The notes: generated by a model from the sequence alone, not told the origin. Shown: positions 17,913 to 26,591, numbered from the stretch's first letter. The stretch: 64,000 nucleotides of DNA from CAZBDV01 sp964490765 (GCA_964490765.1 CAZBDV010000010.1:16000-79999), one strand, 5' to 3'. Numbers and translations: made by a program.

Positions 17913-18286
17913 AGAAAAGACTATTATGGATTATTCCGTTATTCGTTATCACAATTACCGCCTGTTCTCAGAACCAGACCGGATCTTATTACTGGGACAA
18001 ATATTCCCATACGCAATATGCCTATCTAAAGAACCCTTCGCTCGAGACTCTGGACAGACATATAACAACTCTGGAGAAGATCATTTCGGTATCCAGACAG
18101 AGAGGATTAAAGGTTCCACCTGGTGTCTATTCCGAACTGGCTATGATGAAATGGCTGAAACATCCGGAAGGTGACGTTAGCGAATATCTTCTGAAAGAAG
18201 TTAATGCCTATCCTGAATCGCAGGAATTTATCAACTTCTTGATCCTTAATCTCTTTGCTGGAAGTGAGGTGCATGATGAGGAGTAG
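17909..18286 (+). CDS. DUF4810-like lipoprotein
   Basis: The 125-residue protein has an N-terminal signal and lipobox (I-T-I-T-A-C). The mature part shows the family pattern: Y-Y-W-D-K-Y near residue 29, a helical repeat with L-E-K-I-I, V-P-P-G-V-Y-S-E-L-A near 71, and Y-P-E-S-Q-E-F near the C-terminus. DUF4810 proteins are typically encoded between a CsgG-like and a DUF799/GNA1162-like lipoprotein, as here, and are thought to act together in an envelope complex of unknown function. ATGA overlaps link it to the preceding gene. Confidence 0.8.
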   Translation: MKKRLLWIIPLFVITITACSQNQTGSYYWDKYSHTQYAYLKNPSLETLDRHITTLEKIISVSRQRGLKVPPGVYSELAMMKWLKHPEGDVSEYLLKEVNAYPESQEFINFLILNLFAGSEVHDEE

Positions 18287-18968
18287 TATGACAGACAGTG
18301 TAGTGGTTCTCCTTATCATTATGACTTTTTGCCTGTTGTTCACATCCGGCTGTTCACAGAGTCTGACAAAGGGACAGGTATTTCCCAGAATGTATGAGGA
18401 ACGACCAGTGACAATACTTGCCCTGCCACCAGTCAATAAAACAACCTCACCTGTTGCCAAAGAGTATGTGATCTGTACGATAACAGAACCATTGGGAAAT
18501 ACCGGTTATAATCTTTTACCGATTGTTATTACCAACGAGATATTGAAGATAGAAGGGCTGTATGATACCGAAGTTATCAATCCCACACTCTACCCCCAAT
18601 TCCGGGATTTATTCAATGTCGACGCTCTTCTCTTAACGGAAATCTTCAGTTGGGATACGAGTTATTACGTGATTGGTGGTGAAGTGACTGTCGGGTTGAA
18701 CTATAAACTGGTTTCAACTCATACTGGAGAGGAACTCTGGAAATATTCTGGAGCGAAAACAGTTGATACGACTAAAAAATCAGAAGGTGGAGGTTTATTT
18801 GGCCTGGCAGTTGCCCTGGTAGAAACAGCGGTAACTACTGCGGCAACAGATTATATACCGATAGCTCGTGAGATTAATCAATCGATCTTCCAAAATCTGC
18901 CTAAAGGGAAGTATTCTCCAGAACACGGACTTGACCGGGACGACCCGGTAGTAATCGAAAAGCAATAA
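18276..18968 (+). CDS. DUF799/GNA1162-like lipoprotein
   Basis: The frame is open from a TTG at 18255; ATG 18273, 18276 and 18288 are all possible, and I chose 18276 because GTGAGG lies six bases before it. The product has a signal peptide ending in a lipobox (L-L-F-T-S-G-C), then R-P-V-T-I-L-A-L-P-P-V-N-K-T, L-G-N-T-G-Y-N-L-L-P-I, F-N-V-D-A-L-L-L-T-E-I and a second strand set typical of the GNA1162 fold. The start overlaps the end of the DUF4810-like gene. This completes a CsgG / DUF4810 / DUF799 set found in many Gram-negatives, with one extra small lipoprotein inserted. Confidence 0.82.
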   Translation: MRSSMTDSVVVLLIIMTFCLLFTSGCSQSLTKGQVFPRMYEERPVTILALPPVNKTTSPVAKEYVICTITEPLGNTGYNLLPIVITNEILKIEGLYDTEVINPTLYPQFRDLFNVDALLLTEIFSWDTSYYVIGGEVTVGLNYKLVSTHTGEELWKYSGAKTVDTTKKSEGGGLFGLAVALVETAVTTAATDYIPIAREINQSIFQNLPKGKYSPEHGLDRDDPVVIEKQ

Positions 18969-18977
18969 CCAGGCGGA

Positions 18978-19772
18978 TTATTTCAGTAACTCGTAGCGGA
19001 TTTGCTCTCTGTTGTTGAAAACACCTTTTTCTACAAGGTAAACGAGCATAAAGAGTGCTATGGCTGCTGCGGAAGAGATCATATACATTATCAGTAATTG
19101 ATATTTTACCGATTCGATAGGAGCTACGCCACCGAGTATCTGACCGGTCATCATACCGGGAAGTTTTACGATACCTAAAACCATCAAGGCGTTGATAGTA
19201 GGAATCAGGCCAGCTTTCATCGCGCTCTTTCTGATAGCATCCAGAGCCAGGCTTTTAGGAGCACCCAGAGAGAGTTTGGCTTCCACTTCATAACGGCGTA
19301 ATCTCAGTTCGCTTCCGAAGGTATTGAGGCATATGGAGATAGCGGTCATCGTGTTGGAAATAACCATTGCACTGATAGGGATGACATACTGGGGATCATA
19401 CCAGGGCATGATCTGCAATACCACATAGAACATAAAGGCAAGTGGCAAAGCATTTCCAACGAGCATGGCACTGAGACAGCAGAAAAAGGTTTTTCCAGGC
19501 CGAAAATCTATCCGCTTGTAACTGTCGTAAGTAGCAAAAGCTATCATGACTATCAGCATCAGCACTGTAAAGTACCAGAGTTGCATGTCGAAGATCCAGC
19601 TGAGGATGTAACCCATGATAGTTAGCTGGGCAAAAGACCTTATTGTTCCAATAATCACATTTCCTGTGATCCCGAGTTTGTTGATCAGCCCTATAATGGC
19701 TACAATCAGCATCAAACCGAGTGATATCAGCACTGAGGTGTTAGATATTACAATATAATCACTCATATTCAC
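18978..19772 (-). CDS. fetB: FetB-like ABC transporter permease (UPF0014)
   Basis: The 264-residue membrane protein has about seven hydrophobic helices and the family's conserved R-S-F-A-Q-L near residue 45, M-V-I-S-N-T-M-T-A near 137, L-S-L-G-A near 167, A-L-M-V-L-G-I-V-K-L-P-G-M-M-T-G-Q-I-L-G-G near 197, and Y-Q-L-L-I-M. In E. coli FetAB promotes resistance to oxidative stress linked to iron export; the substrate here is not proven. It overlaps the ATPase gene upstream by 14 bases. Its 3' end lies 9 bases from the 3' end of the convergent lipoprotein cluster. Confidence 0.9.
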   Translation of the reverse strand: MNMSDYIVISNTSVLISLGLMLIVAIIGLINKLGITGNVIIGTIRSFAQLTIMGYILSWIFDMQLWYFTVLMLIVMIAFATYDSYKRIDFRPGKTFFCCLSAMLVGNALPLAFMFYVVLQIMPWYDPQYVIPISAMVISNTMTAISICLNTFGSELRLRRYEVEAKLSLGAPKSLALDAIRKSAMKAGLIPTINALMVLGIVKLPGMMTGQILGGVAPIESVKYQLLIMYMISSAAAIALFMLVYLVEKGVFNNREQIRYELLK

Positions 19773-20472
19773 CTGCCATGAATTTTCTGATTATCTCATT
19801 ATTGTTCTCTTTAATTGTAGCAGGACTACCCTCCAGTAGTATGTTACCCTGCCAGATAAAGAATATCCTGTCTGATATCTGCATCGCATCATTCATATTA
19901 TGACTGACCATTATGACCGTCTTTTCAAAATCTGTTTTCAAGCTCCTGGTGAGTTTCAGGACACGATTAGCCCGTTGTGGGTCGAGGGCAGAGACCGGTT
20001 CGTCTAAGAGAATAACCTGTGGGTCGAGCAGTAGCGATCTGATGATACAAATGCGCTGCTGTTCACCAAGAGAGAGTTCATTACCGGTTTTTTCCAGATA
20101 CTCTACCGGGATATCGACACTCTTCAAGACTTCAGTGATCTCTTCCCGATCTAACTTCTGCTTTCTCAATTTGAGGCCGAAAGTTAGGTTATCGTAAACC
20201 GTCCCTTCAAAGAGGGTAGGCTTCTGAAAGATCATCCCGACCTTATCCCGGATCTCTCGCGGGTGCAGTTCGGTGTGAGAACGATCATCATAGTAGATCT
20301 TACCGGCTCGAGGGTCTTCCAGAGCGGCAATTAACCTGAGAAGGGTTGACTTGCCACTACCGGAAGGACCTATCACCGTATTTATCGAATTGGTGGGAAA
20401 ACTGACATCGAAATCACTTAGCACAGTGTTCTCTCCGTAAGCAGCTTCCAGTTTTTCACATCTTATCTTCAT
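19759..20472 (-). CDS. fetA: FetA-like ABC transporter ATP-binding protein
   Basis: The protein is a single ABC ATPase domain: Walker A G-P-S-G-S-G-K-S-T near residue 35, Q-loop F-Q-K-P-T-L, signature L-S-L-G-E-Q-Q-R, Walker B V-I-L-L-D-E-P, and the H-loop V-S-H-N. The longest frame begins at 20493, but AGGAG lies eight bases before the ATG at 20472 and only two before the ATG at 20478, so I start at 20472. It pairs with the overlapping permease gene. The signature reads L-S-L-G-E rather than L-S-G-G-Q, which is common in this subgroup. Confidence 0.9.
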   Translation of the reverse strand: MKIRCEKLEAAYGENTVLSDFDVSFPTNSINTVIGPSGSGKSTLLRLIAALEDPRAGKIYYDDRSHTELHPREIRDKVGMIFQKPTLFEGTVYDNLTFGLKLRKQKLDREEITEVLKSVDIPVEYLEKTGNELSLGEQQRICIIRSLLLDPQVILLDEPVSALDPQRANRVLKLTRSLKTDFEKTVIMVSHNMNDAMQISDRIFFIWQGNILLEGSPATIKENNNEIIRKFMAGEYE

Positions 20473-20568
20473 TAACATAACTCCTGAACACAACTCAATC
20501 TATTCGGCTCAGAGTAATCTCTGATGGCTCTTTTCTTGTCGGCTATAGCAGAGTGAAATTAAATAGTG

Positions 20569-22326
20569 CTATCTCGCCTGATAATGCTCCTGGATGAAAT
20601 GATGATATTCAGGATAATCCTGCATTATCTTTTTATGGTCACCCTTGGCAATCATATAGCCACTGTCAAGAAAGATAACATTATCGACATATCTCAGGGT
20701 TGATAGTCGATGAGAGACTATGAAGCATGTTATATCACCAAATCTGTTTGATATGTCATTCCAGAGATTTTCTTCATTGTCAGCATCGAGGCTGGCTGTT
20801 ATATCATCGAAGATCAAGATTTCCGGTTCTCTAATCAGAGCTCTGGCGATAGCGAGCCGCTGTTTCTGCCCACCGGACAGGGTCAGACCCCTCTGTCCAA
20901 CCATGGTATCATCCCGTTCCGTGAAACTTGCGATCTCCTTATCCATCTGAACAATATCGAGAACAGAACGGTAGAATTCCTCCGAAACACTTTCTCTGCC
21001 GAAATGGACATTATCCTTAATACTACCTGAGAATAGTATCGGTTCTTGCGGTACATATCCGATCTTATCCCTGAATCGTGGGAGATCTATATCCTCCAGC
21101 GGAATACCGTTGATCTTAATATTACCGCTCTGTGGTTTGAGGAAACCGGTAAGAAGACCCAGGATTGTACTCTTTCCGGATCCTACAGGGCCGATAATGA
21201 TTACCCGTTCTCCTCTGTTGATGTGGAAGGAGACATTATTCAGTATATTCAATTCCTGTTTTATGTATGAGAAGCAGACATTCACAAAAGTAATCGATTC
21301 AACACGATCAATGATCTGCTTATCTTTTTTCGTCTCCTTCGGTTCCGGGAATTCTCTAATCTCTTCCAGACGATCTATATTGACAAATGCCTGTTTCCCG
21401 GAAACAAACAACTGCGGTAGATCAAGGATAGGAAAGATGATCATTGCCAGATAGGTATAGAAGGCAAAGAACGTTCCGATGGTTATCTGGTGACGGACGA
21501 CCATTAGGCCACCGAATACTATCACTGCAATTTGCCCAAAATAATCTACATATTCATATATCATTCTGAGTCTCGTATTGAGTGTAACGAGACGCATTTC
21601 TGTCTGATACCTGTTACCTAAAGCCCTGTCGAAGAACCTTCTGTACTTATCTTCACAAACAAAGGCCTTGATAATCTTTATTCCCGAAAAGCTCATCTCC
21701 AGCTGGTTATTTATCTCACTTACAGCCTCCTGGTTATTCTTGAATGAGCTGTGGAGCTTATTGGCCGTAAAGTAGAAGATAACCATCATAACGGGCAGTG
21801 GTGCGAGAGTCAGTAGTGTCAATTGCGGATTGAGAAGAAACATGGCAATGACACAGAACAGTATCTTACTGAATGACTCTACTGCTCTGAATATACCCGA
21901 ACACATAAACCAGGCTATCTTGGGCCAGTCGGTAATATCGCTGGTTAATCTCGTTACCAGGTCTCCGGTTCTGAATTTGTTGAAGAACTTATAATCCTTC
22001 TTCAGAATGAAGGAGAAATACTTGTTACGCAATGTATACTCAAATGTCAGATTCATCAAAGCCCGGAAACCGGGATAGGTGGCTGCCATAAGTCTGACCA
22101 GTCCGATAATTACAAATATCCAGATGATTTTCTGCATCTCGGGTGTAATACCGGTTAACTCGGCAGGGTCAGCCAGATTGCTCTGAAGTGTATCGAGCAA
22201 TTGTTTGATTATATAGGGATAGATCACCGTTACAGCTGCTGACAGCAGTGTTAGAAACAACAGCAGAACTATGAAGAACGGGTGTTGTTTCCATTCCCTG
22301 GCTAACCACTTGATATGTTTAGACAT
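20569..22326 (-). CDS. ABC exporter half-transporter, degenerate-site subunit
   Basis: The 585-residue protein has a six-helix exporter membrane domain (about 1-310) and a C-terminal ATPase. Walker A is G-P-V-G-S-G-K-S-T, the signature is canonical (L-S-G-G-Q-K-Q-R), and the H-loop is V-S-H-R-L. The Walker B end reads I-F-D-D, with aspartate in place of the catalytic glutamate. This is the hallmark of one half of a heterodimeric exporter with one inactive ATP site. The partner gene is immediately upstream, 80 bases away. Substrates of such pairs are drugs or lipids; none can be assigned here. Confidence 0.9.
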   Translation of the reverse strand: MSKHIKWLAREWKQHPFFIVLLLFLTLLSAAVTVIYPYIIKQLLDTLQSNLADPAELTGITPEMQKIIWIFVIIGLVRLMAATYPGFRALMNLTFEYTLRNKYFSFILKKDYKFFNKFRTGDLVTRLTSDITDWPKIAWFMCSGIFRAVESFSKILFCVIAMFLLNPQLTLLTLAPLPVMMVIFYFTANKLHSSFKNNQEAVSEINNQLEMSFSGIKIIKAFVCEDKYRRFFDRALGNRYQTEMRLVTLNTRLRMIYEYVDYFGQIAVIVFGGLMVVRHQITIGTFFAFYTYLAMIIFPILDLPQLFVSGKQAFVNIDRLEEIREFPEPKETKKDKQIIDRVESITFVNVCFSYIKQELNILNNVSFHINRGERVIIIGPVGSGKSTILGLLTGFLKPQSGNIKINGIPLEDIDLPRFRDKIGYVPQEPILFSGSIKDNVHFGRESVSEEFYRSVLDIVQMDKEIASFTERDDTMVGQRGLTLSGGQKQRLAIARALIREPEILIFDDITASLDADNEENLWNDISNRFGDITCFIVSHRLSTLRYVDNVIFLDSGYMIAKGDHKKIMQDYPEYHHFIQEHYQAR

Positions 22327-22406
22327 TTTCTCCTCTTTTCGATTTCATACTACAGGGTTAAGTTATAGATAATTCACAATTTTCTACTAACGAATTCTTC
22401 TCTTGC

Positions 22407-24179
22407 TTATCCTGCTTCTTCCTGATGCAGGAATTGTAACTCTACCAGTTTCTTGTATTCAGGTGAACTTTTGAGCAACTCATTATGAGTTCCCTGGCCT
22501 ATTATCCTTCCATTCTGAAAGAGTAGTATCTTGTCTGCATTGATAACAGATGAGAGTCGATGTGCTACTATCAGAGCCGTCTTATCCTGCAGGACAGTCT
22601 CTATTGCCTGCTGTATCCTCGCCTCGGTTCGAATATCTATTGAGGCTGTTGCTTCATCGAGAATAACAAGTTCGGGTGAAAAGACGATCGCTCTGGCAAA
22701 GCTGAGCAGTTGTTTCTCTCCAACCGAGATGTTCTGGCCTCGCTCCTGAATCTCGGCATCGAGTCCAGACTCCTGCCGGTTGAGGAAATCCCTGGCTTCA
22801 ACGAGCTGTAATGCTCTTTCTATAGATTCCTCCGAGATATCGTCATTGTAGATTCGAATGTTCTCTTTAATATCTCCAGGGAAGAGGTAGATATCCTGTA
22901 AAACAAGCCCGATCTTCTTACGCCAGCTCTTTGTATTGACCTCATTCAGGTTCACTCCGTCTATGTAGATACCACCTCTTGTAACCCGGTAGAAATCACA
23001 GAGCAGACTGACAGTAGTGGTCTTTCCACTTCCGGAGGAACCGACGAGTGCTACCTTCTCACCTTTCCTGATACTGAAATTTATGCCCTTCAGTACCCAT
23101 TCATCTTCTTTATACTGGAACCAGACATCACGAAAATCTATCCGATCAAGGAATGAGGCCTGTTTTGTTTTCTGCAGTCCGTATGTCTCATGTTTCAAAG
23201 CGAGGATCCCGAAAATCCTCTGTAATGAAGCAAAAGCACGCTGGATCTGGTTGATGTTTTCTGATATCATTAGAAGTGGCCAGAAGATACGCTGGGAGTA
23301 CTGTATAAAGACTATCAGAGTTCCTATAGTAACTACTCCGACTAGTATCTGCGGAACCATCAGGTAAATCAGGAGAACAACTATCACAGTCTCGAGCAGG
23401 AAACCGTAGAAACCCCAGAAACCGTACTCCATGAACATAGCCCGGGAATCTACATTACGCTTCTCCTTACCCTTGTCATCGAGCATTCTCATTACCTTCT
23501 CATGCCTGTTAAAGAGCTGTACTATAGATATTCCCTGTATGTATTCAGTCAGAATTCCTGTTATATCGGCATTCAGTTCCCTTACTCTTCTGAAGAATCT
23601 GCTCAGATAGCGGGCCACGAAAAAGACGCTGACAACTATAACTGTGATAGGTATGAGTAGTATCAGAGTCACATTCCAGTGACGGATGAACATCACAACT
23701 ACCATACCGGAGAAGAAGAGCAGATTACCAAGAATCATTACAGACAGGTCGGAAAATAACTGTCTGACATTCTCACAGTCACTCTCAACCCGGGCAATGA
23801 GTTCTCCTACCGGATTATTATCGAAATAACCTACCGGTAGTTGCAGAAAATGGTCAAAGACCTGATACTTGAGCCCGGTAATGATCTTGATACCCATTTT
23901 AGCTAACAGAATAACCTGGAAATATGTCAGAATACCGGAAGTGAAGATTACTCCAACAAAAAGTCCGGCATATAAATAGAGCTGTGATACATCCATTGCC
24001 GGAACTATATAGTCGAGGATATGAGCTATTATCAAGGGATCAAGCAAGCGGAGTATGGAGGTCACGACCATCATCGATAACCCTGATATAAAGAGCCACT
24101 TCTCTTTCCAGATATAGGGAAACAATAGTTTCACCAGCTTTAAATCAAATTTTTTTGTTCTTCTCTTCACTCTCATCAT
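22407..24179 (-). CDS. ABC exporter half-transporter, catalytic-site subunit
   Basis: The 590-residue protein is the partner half-exporter. The membrane domain spans about 1-330. The ATPase has Walker A G-S-S-G-S-G-K-T-T, an intact Walker B glutamate (V-I-L-D-E-A), an H-loop V-A-H-R-L and a non-canonical signature (I-S-V-G-E-K-Q). Together with the Asp-substituted Walker B of the other subunit this gives exactly one competent and one degenerate site, as in TM287/288 or BmrCD. The start is weakly supported by a purine-rich ribosome site. A terminator-like hairpin ends only about 25 bases before this start, downstream of a short ORF, which suggests attenuation. Confidence 0.9.
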   Translation of the reverse strand: MMRVKRRTKKFDLKLVKLLFPYIWKEKWLFISGLSMMVVTSILRLLDPLIIAHILDYIVPAMDVSQLYLYAGLFVGVIFTSGILTYFQVILLAKMGIKIITGLKYQVFDHFLQLPVGYFDNNPVGELIARVESDCENVRQLFSDLSVMILGNLLFFSGMVVVMFIRHWNVTLILLIPITVIVVSVFFVARYLSRFFRRVRELNADITGILTEYIQGISIVQLFNRHEKVMRMLDDKGKEKRNVDSRAMFMEYGFWGFYGFLLETVIVVLLIYLMVPQILVGVVTIGTLIVFIQYSQRIFWPLLMISENINQIQRAFASLQRIFGILALKHETYGLQKTKQASFLDRIDFRDVWFQYKEDEWVLKGINFSIRKGEKVALVGSSGSGKTTTVSLLCDFYRVTRGGIYIDGVNLNEVNTKSWRKKIGLVLQDIYLFPGDIKENIRIYNDDISEESIERALQLVEARDFLNRQESGLDAEIQERGQNISVGEKQLLSFARAIVFSPELVILDEATASIDIRTEARIQQAIETVLQDKTALIVAHRLSSVINADKILLFQNGRIIGQGTHNELLKSSPEYKKLVELQFLHQEEAG

Positions 24180-24203
24180 TTCTCTCTATTCCAATAATTG
24201 TGC

Positions 24204-24238
24204 AAAAAAAAACGCCGCAGGATAGTTCCCGCGGCGTT
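24204..24238 (-). terminator. Rho-independent terminator just before the ABC exporter start
   Basis: On the minus strand AACGCCGC pairs with GCGGCGTT across a 12-base loop and is followed by seven or more T residues. It lies about 25 bases before the start of the exporter operon and 187 bases after the mscS stop. It could simply end mscS transcription, but there is too little room downstream for a full promoter, so conditional read-through into the exporter genes is likely. Confidence 0.85.
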
Positions 24239-24260
24239 ATGTTAAGCTCTATTATTTGAG

Positions 24261-24344
24261 TCAATTTGCGATGGGACACCTATCACTGTAATCTAGTTTG
24301 CTGCTGCTATTCACCAGTAGCATTAACATTATCATCCTTAACAT
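24261..24344 (-). CDS. Short ORF, candidate leader peptide for the ABC exporter
   Basis: A 27-codon ORF begins with ATG (24344-24342) nine bases after an AAAGGAG ribosome site (24360-24354) and ends at TGA 24263-24261. The peptide starts M-L-R-M-I-M-L-M-L-L-V and ends D-R-C-P-I-A-N. It sits between mscS and the terminator that precedes the exporter. The first eight bases, ATGTTAAG, are perfectly complementary to CTTAACAT at 24246-24239, directly against the terminator stem. Placement and ribosome site suggest a translated leader controlling termination, as known for bmrB in Bacillus. Coding status is inference. Confidence 0.4.
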   Translation of the reverse strand: MLRMIMLMLLVNSSSKLDYSDRCPIAN

Positions 24345-24393
24345 CGCTCGTAACTCCTTTGTAAATATACTTGATGACAGAAAAAATTTCCCC

Positions 24394-24409
24394 GTTTGAT
24401 TTGTCAAAC
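24394..24409. promoter_or_regulatory. Inverted repeat upstream of the leader ORF
   Basis: GTTTGA at 24394-24399 and TCAAAC at 24404-24409 form a perfect 6-bp dyad with a 4-base spacer. It lies between the mscS stop and the short leader ORF, and on the minus strand it contains TTGACA, so a promoter with an overlapping operator is possible. A convincing -10 box at normal spacing was not found. Confidence 0.25.
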
Positions 24410-24424
24410 TTTTTCTACTAGTTA

Positions 24425-25231
24425 TTATTTATTCTGTAAATGAACATCCATTTGTGGGAAGGGAATACTGATTCCGTTCTTGTCGAATTCCTCTTTCACC
24501 TGCTCGGTAACATCAAAGAAAACAGTCCAGTAATTCGGTGTATCTGTCCAGCATCTGGACGTAAAGTTGATAGAGCTGTCAGCCAGTTCTCCTAAACGGA
24601 TAAAAGGTTCGGGATCTTTATGGACCATTTCGTGTTTATCCATCACTCCTCTTATGATCTCTTTAACCTTCTTGATGTCAGAATCGTAACTAACACCGAA
24701 TTTGAAATCCACCCTCCTCTTTCCTTCTGTTGTGTAATTTGTTATTACACCACTCATAATCTGAGAGTTCGGTACAATTATTGTCTTATTATCGAATGAT
24801 TTGAATGTAGTTGTAAACATGGTAATATTATTAACTGCACCCATTATTCCTGCAGCTTCGACGGCATCACCTACCCTGAACGGTTTGAAAAGTATCAGTA
24901 GAAGGCCGGCTGCAAAGTTCGATAATGTTCCCTGTAGAGCAAAGCCGATAGCCAGCCCGGCAGCACCAATAATAGCAATGAATGACGTTGTCTCTATTCC
25001 GATCTGCGATAGTGCAGCCATGATAACGAAGATCCATAAGACCGCATTTATCAAAGACGCTGTAAAAGAGATTATAGCCTTCTCAATAAGCCGTTTACCC
25101 ATTATCTTTACGATGATATTTCTGACTATTTTTATAACGAACCGACCAATAATGATTATCGCAATTGCGGCAATAATCCTGATTCCGAAAGTAGCACCCC
25201 ACTCATAAAATTTCGGTAATAGTTCTTCCAT
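24425..25231 (-). CDS. mscS: MscS-family mechanosensitive channel
   Basis: The 268-residue length is typical of small-conductance channels. Three membrane helices occupy residues 15-115. The pore helix motif G-L-A-I-G-F-A-L-Q-G-T-L-S-N-F-A-A-G is present, followed by the F-R-V-G-D-A-V-E cytoplasmic beta domain, V-P-N-S-Q-I and the C-terminal alpha/beta domain ending in F-P-Q-M-D-V-H. The channel opens under membrane tension and protects against osmotic downshock. It is transcribed alone from a promoter in the spacer it shares with the divergent DUF3078-like gene. GAGGAG precedes the start. Confidence 0.94.
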   Translation of the reverse strand: MEELLPKFYEWGATFGIRIIAAIAIIIIGRFVIKIVRNIIVKIMGKRLIEKAIISFTASLINAVLWIFVIMAALSQIGIETTSFIAIIGAAGLAIGFALQGTLSNFAAGLLLILFKPFRVGDAVEAAGIMGAVNNITMFTTTFKSFDNKTIIVPNSQIMSGVITNYTTEGKRRVDFKFGVSYDSDIKKVKEIIRGVMDKHEMVHKDPEPFIRLGELADSSINFTSRCWTDTPNYWTVFFDVTEQVKEEFDKNGISIPFPQMDVHLQNK

Positions 25232-25273
25232 GTCAAACTCCTCAATATTATTAGTTACAAAATAACTGTCTTC

Positions 25274-25302
25274 CTTTTATTAGTTTCTGACATTACTGTC
25301 AA
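25274..25302 (-). promoter_or_regulatory. Sigma-70-type promoter for mscS
   Basis: On the minus strand TTGACA (25302-25297) is followed after 17 bases by TAAAAG (25279-25274). The start codon is 43 bases downstream of the -10 box. The -35 box is part of a small palindrome TGACA-GTAA-TGTCA. Confidence 0.5.
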
Positions 25303-25425
25303 GAAATTAAGCAAACATTACGGTTTATAAGTATCGTTAGAATTGTTGCTTACACCGAAAGAAGCAACTCTATATCACCACAATTAGGAAAAACGATTAC
25401 AGACAACTGCTCAAAGCTATTTTTC

Positions 25426-25454
25426 TTGACTCGGAATCATAGAGTTACTATGTT
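25426..25454 (+). promoter_or_regulatory. Sigma-70-type promoter for the DUF3078-like gene
   Basis: TTGACT (25426-25431), a 17-base spacer and TATGTT (25449-25454) precede the start codon by 27 bases, leaving a short leader that contains the GAGGAGG ribosome site. Confidence 0.6.
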
Positions 25455-25481
25455 ATAGATACGAAAAAAAGAGGAGGAGTT

Positions 25482-26360
25482 ATGAAATCCTTATTTGCAA
25501 TTGTTTTAGTCACACTGATAACCCTGTCTGGCTCGCTGATGGCAGAGCCCTGGAAGATCACCTCAGATGCCAGTTTATCTTTTAATCAGAGTTCGTACAG
25601 TGATAACTGGGCTGGAACTGAATTGGGAACAATATCCTGGACTGCCAAATCCAATACAACAGCTGAGAAGCAGTTATCAGAAATTTTACGTAATACGACA
25701 TCTTTGAAATTATCTTATGGTCAGACCCATCAACAGAAGACGAGAATAGATTCCGAGACAGGTGAAGAGGAGAAGCACTGGGGTAAACCGGAAAAATCAA
25801 CCGATAAGATAGATCTGGAATCGCTGTTCAGGTTTACACTTCACGGTTATGTTGACCCCTTCTTTGCTGCTCGTTGGGAGAGTCAATTTCTAGATTTACG
25901 CTATGAGGACGAGACATATATCATTAACCCCCATCGTTTTACGGAATCTGCCGGTATTATGAGAAATTTCATAATGGAACCGAATCACACGTTAACAGCC
26001 AGATTGGGTGCTGCCTTCAGACAGTATATGGACCGTAATGAAGAGGTTCGTCTCGTAGAGACCATGTATGACGGTGGTATTGAATTCATCGCAGAGTATA
26101 TGAAGAGATTCCTACCACAGGATATTTTTTATAACAGCAGATTACAGGTGTATCAGGCATTATTCAACTCTGAGGAGGATGAACTTGTAGAAGATCACTG
26201 GAAACGTGTGGATGTAAAATGGGAAAATACTCTATCTACTCGAATCTGGTCAATAATCAATGCCTCACTCTTTTTTGAGACAGTATATGAAAGAGAAGAA
26301 CATAAGAATCCACAATTTCGCCAGACACTTGGTCTGGGTATATTCTTTCAACTATATTAA
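25482..26360 (+). CDS. DUF3078-like outer-membrane beta-barrel protein
   Basis: The 292-residue product has a signal peptide ending at L-M-A-E. The mature N-terminus shows the DUF3078 pattern: W-K-I-T-S-D-A-S-L-S-F-N-Q-S-S-Y-S-D-N-W-A-G and then alternating hydrophobic strands (S-L-K-L-S-Y-G-Q-T, D-P-F-F-A-A-R-W-E-S-Q-F) typical of a small barrel; it ends in G-L-G-I-F-F-Q-L-Y with a terminal aromatic residue. The function of this family is unknown. It is monocistronic, with a strong promoter before it and a hairpin terminator after it. Confidence 0.8.
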   Translation: MKSLFAIVLVTLITLSGSLMAEPWKITSDASLSFNQSSYSDNWAGTELGTISWTAKSNTTAEKQLSEILRNTTSLKLSYGQTHQQKTRIDSETGEEEKHWGKPEKSTDKIDLESLFRFTLHGYVDPFFAARWESQFLDLRYEDETYIINPHRFTESAGIMRNFIMEPNHTLTARLGAAFRQYMDRNEEVRLVETMYDGGIEFIAEYMKRFLPQDIFYNSRLQVYQALFNSEEDELVEDHWKRVDVKWENTLSTRIWSIINASLFFETVYEREEHKNPQFRQTLGLGIFFQLY

Positions 26361-26391
26361 TAGTTCTGTGATAACAGAGTGATAAAGAGAG

Positions 26392-26420
26392 CGGCGGATT
26401 GTTATCCGCCGTTTTTTTTT
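26392..26420 (+). terminator. Rho-independent terminator after the DUF3078-like gene
   Basis: CGGCGGAT pairs with ATCCGCCG across a TGTT loop and is followed by nine T residues. It lies 32 bases after the stop codon. Confidence 0.93.
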
Positions 26421-26456
26421 AACAAGAATTTCCAACAGGTTCCACTCTATATTTTA

Positions 26457-26484
26457 TTGACAAAGAGTTAAAGACATATAGCAT
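26457..26484 (+). promoter_or_regulatory. Sigma-70-like promoter for the RCC1-like gene
   Basis: TTGACA (26457-26462), 16 bases and TAGCAT (26479-26484) lie between the preceding terminator and the next start, giving a leader of about 100 bases. That leader holds a tandem CTTGGAATAA repeat (26549 and 26562, 13-base period) of unknown meaning. Confidence 0.45.
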
Positions 26485-26591
26485 TGCATAACAACAGTGA
26501 AAGTGAAAGCGGTTACAGAGAAAGCAGCTAACAGGGTTGTCTGAAGTACTTGGAATAAGCACTTGGAATAACAATAAGAGGAGGTAACAAT

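Noticed and set aside
26549..26571. Sigma-54-like site formed by the tandem CTTGGAATAA before the RCC1-like gene
   Set aside because: The -12 box would read TTGGA without the required GC, and the spacing is off by one.
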